Assembly: GCA_964520785.1 (NCBI GenBank)
Contig: CAZFQG010000221.1
Coordinates: 1 to 9,503, forward strand
Origin: CAZFQG01 sp964520785
Lineage (GTDB): Bacteria > Planctomycetota > Planctomycetia > Pirellulales > Thermoguttaceae
Direction: 5' to 3'
Length of the DNA stretch: 9,503 nt
Below the pieces are notes generated by a model. That model saw nothing but the letters and a program-made list of their open reading frames with translations, was not told the origin of the DNA and searched no databases. Shown one piece after another: positions 7,601 through 9,503 of the stretch (positions within the stretch are counted from its first letter, which is position 1; every line of letters begins with the position of its first letter). Position numbers and translations under genes: made by a program.

Positions 7601-7997
7601 TCCATGTCCCGTCGGGAAACTGCCTCACCCGGAATGCCGGGCGCCGCACCGTGATCCTGGTCGCCTTGATGTCCCGCCGCGCCAAATTCGCCAACGTCGC
7701 GTCACAGGAAATGAAGAGTTCGTCCACCTGGACGATCGGCGGGACCCCCGGCGGCTGGTTCGGTTCCTTTATCGAAAGACCGCGGATTCGGATACCGGTA
7801 TTCTGAACCAACTCGGCCGAATGGACGTGAACGTCGAGGTCCGGGTAATGCGACGCGAAGCGAGCCTCCACGTGACAACGGATCTCCTCGTCCACGCGGT
7901 TGTAGACGTATGGGACGGCGATAATGACGCCGATCAGGCCGAGGAGGAATCCCCACTTCAGGAGAAACCAGATCGTTTTGGATAGCCGGCGAAAAAT
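4689..7997 (-). CDS. AsmA/TamB-like inner-membrane protein, probable AUU start
   Basis: AsmA-like proteins sit in the inner membrane by one N-terminal helix and extend a long beta-groove across the periplasm; family members are linked to lipid transport and outer-membrane homeostasis. The C-terminal AsmA-like region (about 915-1075) has GRGQIQLREADIYELPVM and a closing KGEMDFQRNVRL strand pattern. Residues about 381-766 hold four divergent repeats, each with a D/E-x-x-L-x-x-x-LP helix and a (P)xG motif, spaced about 117 residues apart. From ATT 7997 the protein has 1102 residues, with a membrane helix at about 9-32 (FLLKWGFLLGLIGVIIAV). ATT is chosen because AAGGAAGGAG (8014-8005) ends 7 bases upstream, and no ATG, GTG or TTG occurs in frame between the upstream TAG and GTG 7895. 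Starting at GTG 7895 would remove the helix and has no ribosome site. It lies 36 bases after the glycosyltransferase stop and in the same frame. The family is clear; the lipid cargo is unknown. Confidence 0.85.
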   Translation of the reverse strand: MFRRLSKTIWFLLKWGFLLGLIGVIIAVPYVYNRVDEEIRCHVEARFASHYPDLDVHVHSAELVQNTGIRIRGLSIKEPNQPPGVPPIVQVDELFISCDATLANLARRDIKATRITVRRPAFRVRQFPDGTWSAARLLPLPRFGDCQPEFVVENGVVEMLHAVDGQIRAMALRNLNLKALQPDSGSTSNRESDQRGFASLVGPPESTCSTVQPAHSSEVVEITGSASADHCRRIHFVGTLDPSMNDWDVGGIVEDLRISPEFVSSLPFRLASDGTSDALVASAVFHGRCSLDFRVRNDPRELRLCLFQAAGRITEGRLHHPRLPRALNDLEATFVLSNAGFSVTHLTARTGQTTLSLNCRGTGFNDRSSLSISGEVRHLELDSELYDCLPDAMKNEWLKFLPRGSIHCDFEGLIAANRFQHLEATIRLLDTSFTYYKTPYRVDHGRGTVTFNNGTFGIGITAMAGTEPVRITGETRLERGVACGRLEIHGNGLIIDEKVLAALPERPQRVIRSMHPQGTFDCSFKFWRDSPDTEPNTHFVVALRRGMIQFERFAYPISGIRGNAEKHPDGRWTFRGFDGQNDTGLISCEGHLVPTPEGSELNLYFTARNLTLEEELRAALPPNMQRLWGYIRPRGGMDIHSLHLRFVSDESSPEIVLVASPHRDTVSIEPLAFPYRLEKLQGAIVYRDGLVTFDRFQARHERTRITGGGQCLFAPDGSWDLELRDMFVDQFQFDRELISALPGSLRQVHSTLGLQGGMNLRGKLRLARESRPEAPLRTNWDFNLGIHQGTMTCAVGANNINGQVHVWGSSDGETLSSRGELAIDSFMYRDVQVTDVRGPIWMDATQLLLGKWVDRRSGAESARTPRSLSGMLFGGRVFADAWVRLGAEPRFGLRATLSEADLHQCATEMIAGRQELSGKIWGNIDLRGAGCTMNSVSGRGQIQLREADIYELPVMISLLKILSIRVPDKTAFSQSDIRFRIEGNHVYFDPIDFKGDAVSLLGKGEMDFQRNVRLTFYPVVGRDELYVPLVQPLLKGASQQVMLVHVDGTLQEPRTTKEAFPGVNQALRELGFDLQDPILNGRRPGEGRQSALSPLFSTERRR

Positions 7998-8004
7998 ACG
8001 ACTG

Positions 8005-8014
8005 CTCCTTCCTT
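8005..8014 (-). promoter_or_regulatory. Strong Shine-Dalgarno site that decides the AsmA-like start
   Basis: The minus-strand sequence AAGGAAGGAG is strongly complementary to the 16S rRNA 3' end. It lies between the glycosyltransferase stop codon and the AsmA-like membrane helix. The only well-placed in-frame codon is ATT at 7997-7995, 7 bases downstream. It argues that the AsmA-like protein starts here rather than at GTG 7895. Confidence 0.7.
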
Positions 8015-8033
8015 GGAGACGCGTCTTGAGTAT

Positions 8034-9311
8034 CTAGCCCGCGTGGTGTCCGGATTCAGCTTTACGGGACCGAGCAATCCAGGTCGCCACCGTTCCCGCG
8101 GCAAGAACGATCAGCCCTAGCATTGCCGGTTGACGATAGCGGATCGACCCGATGAAAACCATATGCAACAGAGAGAAATATACCGCGGGGAGCCAACAAA
8201 GCATATACGAATATCCACGTTGAAAGTTCGAGACCGCCCCGTATAGCCCCAGGACCAGCACCGGTGCATAGGTGAGCGCCAGCAGCAGCCGCGTTGAAAG
8301 ACTGGAGAAACTGGGTTCGTTAGGAAATATGTTCCACATCCTTAAGAACTTCACCCCGGCCAATCGAACTGCCTCCTGGGGGTTCTCGCTTACCCAGGTG
8401 AGCGATTCCGCGGTCATTCGCTTGTTCAAGCGGTATTCGAGTGATCCCTCGCCAGAGGGGTCTTTCTTCTCGTCTTCGAGAAAATCCTCCACGAATTGCA
8501 TGTCGCTCGCCCCAGTTGCGTCCGGGTTCAGGCCATCATAAAGACTTGCCCCAGTTTGCAGTGTCGTGGGGACAACGTGACCGGTGACGACGAAATTGCG
8601 AATCCACCAAGGGGTCAAAATGAGTATGCTCGTCGCCAAAGAGACCGCCGCGACTTCAATCTGACGGCGTTTCGCGGAAGCGATACACAAGCCAAACCCC
8701 GCCGCGAACGGCAAGAAAAGCAACCAACTCGGTCTAATCAATACCCCCCAACCAAAAAAAATACCTGCTCCAAGTGCCCTGAGCAACCTGGCCGTCCGCG
8801 TTTCGTGATCGAGTGCGGAACTCCAGAGGGCAAGCTGAAGGACCAGTGCCAGACAAAATGGAGCCTCGCTCAGAACGAGAATACTGGTCATGATCGCTCC
8901 TGGATAGACCGCCCCGATTCCCGCGGCAAGCAGACCGGCCCTCTCCCCAAACAGGGATTTCGTCCACCACCAGAGGCCGACGACGGTGGCTGCTCCCAGA
9001 AACGCGCCGAAGACCCGTGCGGCCAACACGGGAGGTGTCTCTCCAAACAACCAGAACAAGGGAACCAACATCAGTGGATAGCCGGGCGTTCGAAAAACCG
9101 CAAAGCGGTCGGGGCCGTATTCATAAGGTTCACCGGTGGCAAGCTTTCCGGCCAAGTGCCAGTAAGTCTCGCTGTCGCCAAAGCGAAAAGGAGTTTCCAG
9201 TCCTTGCTGCCACCATGCGGACGCGCCAATCCGGATCACCAGCGCGAGCACTACTATCCCCCCTAAAAGACAGTTTTCGGCTTTCCGAGGGAGGTAGAAT
9301 TGATTAGCCAT
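8034..9311 (-). CDS. GT-C fold glycosyltransferase, GT39/ArnT-like (PMT family)
   Basis: This polytopic membrane enzyme should transfer a sugar from a polyprenyl-phosphate donor to a lipid, glycan or protein on the outer face of the inner membrane. It has 425 residues and about 10 hydrophobic segments (for example about 14-32, 94-113, 121-145, 179-205, 217-234, 343-362, 368-386, 394-412). The first outer loop carries the acidic motif FGDSETY with D46, the position of the catalytic Asp in GT-C enzymes. Further family landmarks are RTPGYPLML (74-82), LSEAP (148-151 region), RPSWLLFLP (193-201), PWWIRNF (234-240) and RYRQPAM (391-397). A soluble loop lies at about 245-330. ATG 9311 is directly preceded by an in-frame TGA, so it is the first possible start. 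The ribosome site is weak. It is the first gene of the minus-strand block and sits 36 bases before the AsmA-like start. Donor and acceptor cannot be read from the sequence. Confidence 0.88.
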   Translation of the reverse strand: MANQFYLPRKAENCLLGGIVVLALVIRIGASAWWQQGLETPFRFGDSETYWHLAGKLATGEPYEYGPDRFAVFRTPGYPLMLVPLFWLFGETPPVLAARVFGAFLGAATVVGLWWWTKSLFGERAGLLAAGIGAVYPGAIMTSILVLSEAPFCLALVLQLALWSSALDHETRTARLLRALGAGIFFGWGVLIRPSWLLFLPFAAGFGLCIASAKRRQIEVAAVSLATSILILTPWWIRNFVVTGHVVPTTLQTGASLYDGLNPDATGASDMQFVEDFLEDEKKDPSGEGSLEYRLNKRMTAESLTWVSENPQEAVRLAGVKFLRMWNIFPNEPSFSSLSTRLLLALTYAPVLVLGLYGAVSNFQRGYSYMLCWLPAVYFSLLHMVFIGSIRYRQPAMLGLIVLAAGTVATWIARSRKAESGHHAG

Positions 9312-9468
9312 TCAAAGCGCAATGAATTAACATAGGAAATTAATAAAACGATCCCGAATCTCCCTGCATGTTAGCACGCCCAAATTGCTCCGCGAAGGGA
9401 ACAATATGCGGGGGGCGAATGGATTTTTCGATCCATTTCAGCAGCCCACTGCGGCGCCCGCATGTTGC
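9312..9468. other. Non-coding gap at the right edge with a small inverted repeat
   Basis: No gene is visible from here to the window end. The gap lies between the leftward glycosyltransferase gene and a probable rightward gene outside the window, so it should hold divergent promoters. An inverted repeat AATGGAT (9418-9424) / ATCCATT (9431-9437) with a 6-base loop could be an operator or a chance palindrome. The stretch next to ATG 9311 is AT-rich (9331-9350), but I see no convincing leftward -35/-10 pair. Confidence 0.4.
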
Positions 9469-9496
9469 TTGACGCCGGGGCGTGGAAAACTATACT
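9469..9496 (+). promoter_or_regulatory. Near-consensus sigma70-like promoter reading out of the window
   Basis: TTGACG (9469-9474) and TATACT (9491-9496) are separated by 16 bases. Each box has one mismatch to consensus. Transcription would start near the right end of the window and serve a gene beyond it, divergent from the glycosyltransferase gene. Prediction only. Confidence 0.5.
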
Positions 9497-9503
9497 TCTT
9501 CAG

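Noticed and set aside
8034..8036. TAG as a readthrough, selenocysteine-like or pyrrolysine-like codon making a glycosyltransferase-AsmA fusion
   Set aside because: The glycosyltransferase has normal family length at this stop, TAG is followed by a strong ribosome site, and each protein is complete by itself. Initiation at ATT explains the layout more simply.
8496..9266. 256-codon plus-strand frame opposite the glycosyltransferase
   Set aside because: Low-complexity Gln/Arg/Pro-rich translation, complementary to hydrophobic membrane helices. A shadow of the real gene.
9330..9400. Leftward promoter for the glycosyltransferase, for example an extended -10-like TGCTAACAT
   Set aside because: No -35 of reasonable quality lies at the right distance, and the -10 candidates match at only about four positions.

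Overview
The window looks like chromosomal DNA from a planctomycete, probably near the Pirellulales. I infer this from the GC-rich base composition, the scarcity of clear Shine-Dalgarno sites, a 111-residue acidic protein of a type I recall only from planctomycetes, and a run of small lipoproteins and secreted proteins with no family I can name. This is an inference from composition and protein style, not a database match. I see no insertion sequence, integrase, CRISPR array, tRNA or rRNA.

Left part, plus strand (1-2645): a PhoR-type membrane histidine kinase (28-1815) is followed by rsmE, the 16S rRNA m3U1498 methyltransferase. The partner response regulator, if adjacent, lies outside the left edge. 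A 79-base gap with a perfect 9-bp hairpin separates rsmE from the convergent minus-strand genes.

Rest of the window, minus strand (9311 down to 2725): six genes read leftwards. In transcription order they are a polytopic GT-C/GT39 glycosyltransferase (9311-8034), a large AsmA/TamB-like protein (about 7997-4689), a 111-aa acidic disordered protein (4614-4279), a 70-aa lipoprotein (4232-4020), a 116-aa lipoprotein (3912-3562) and a 266-aa secreted protein (3525-2725). The first four are closely spaced and could form one operon. A hairpin at 4005-4035 followed by a sigma70-like promoter at 3968-3996 suggests a second transcription unit for the last two. Nearly all six products are predicted to be membrane-bound, lipid-anchored or exported, so the block reads as an envelope-biogenesis neighbourhood: a transferase using a lipid-linked sugar donor, an inner-membrane-anchored bridge-like lipid-transfer protein, and exported accessory proteins. 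The functional coupling is inferred.

The most striking point is the junction of the glycosyltransferase and AsmA-like genes. They share a reading frame separated only by a TAG. The AsmA N-terminal membrane helix lies upstream of the first ATG/GTG/TTG codon. A very strong Shine-Dalgarno sequence sits 7 bases before an in-frame ATT, which points to an AUU start codon. The AsmA-like protein also holds four divergent repeats with a period of about 117 residues, as expected of a repeating beta-groove lipid-transfer bridge. At the right edge a near-consensus promoter fires rightwards out of the window.
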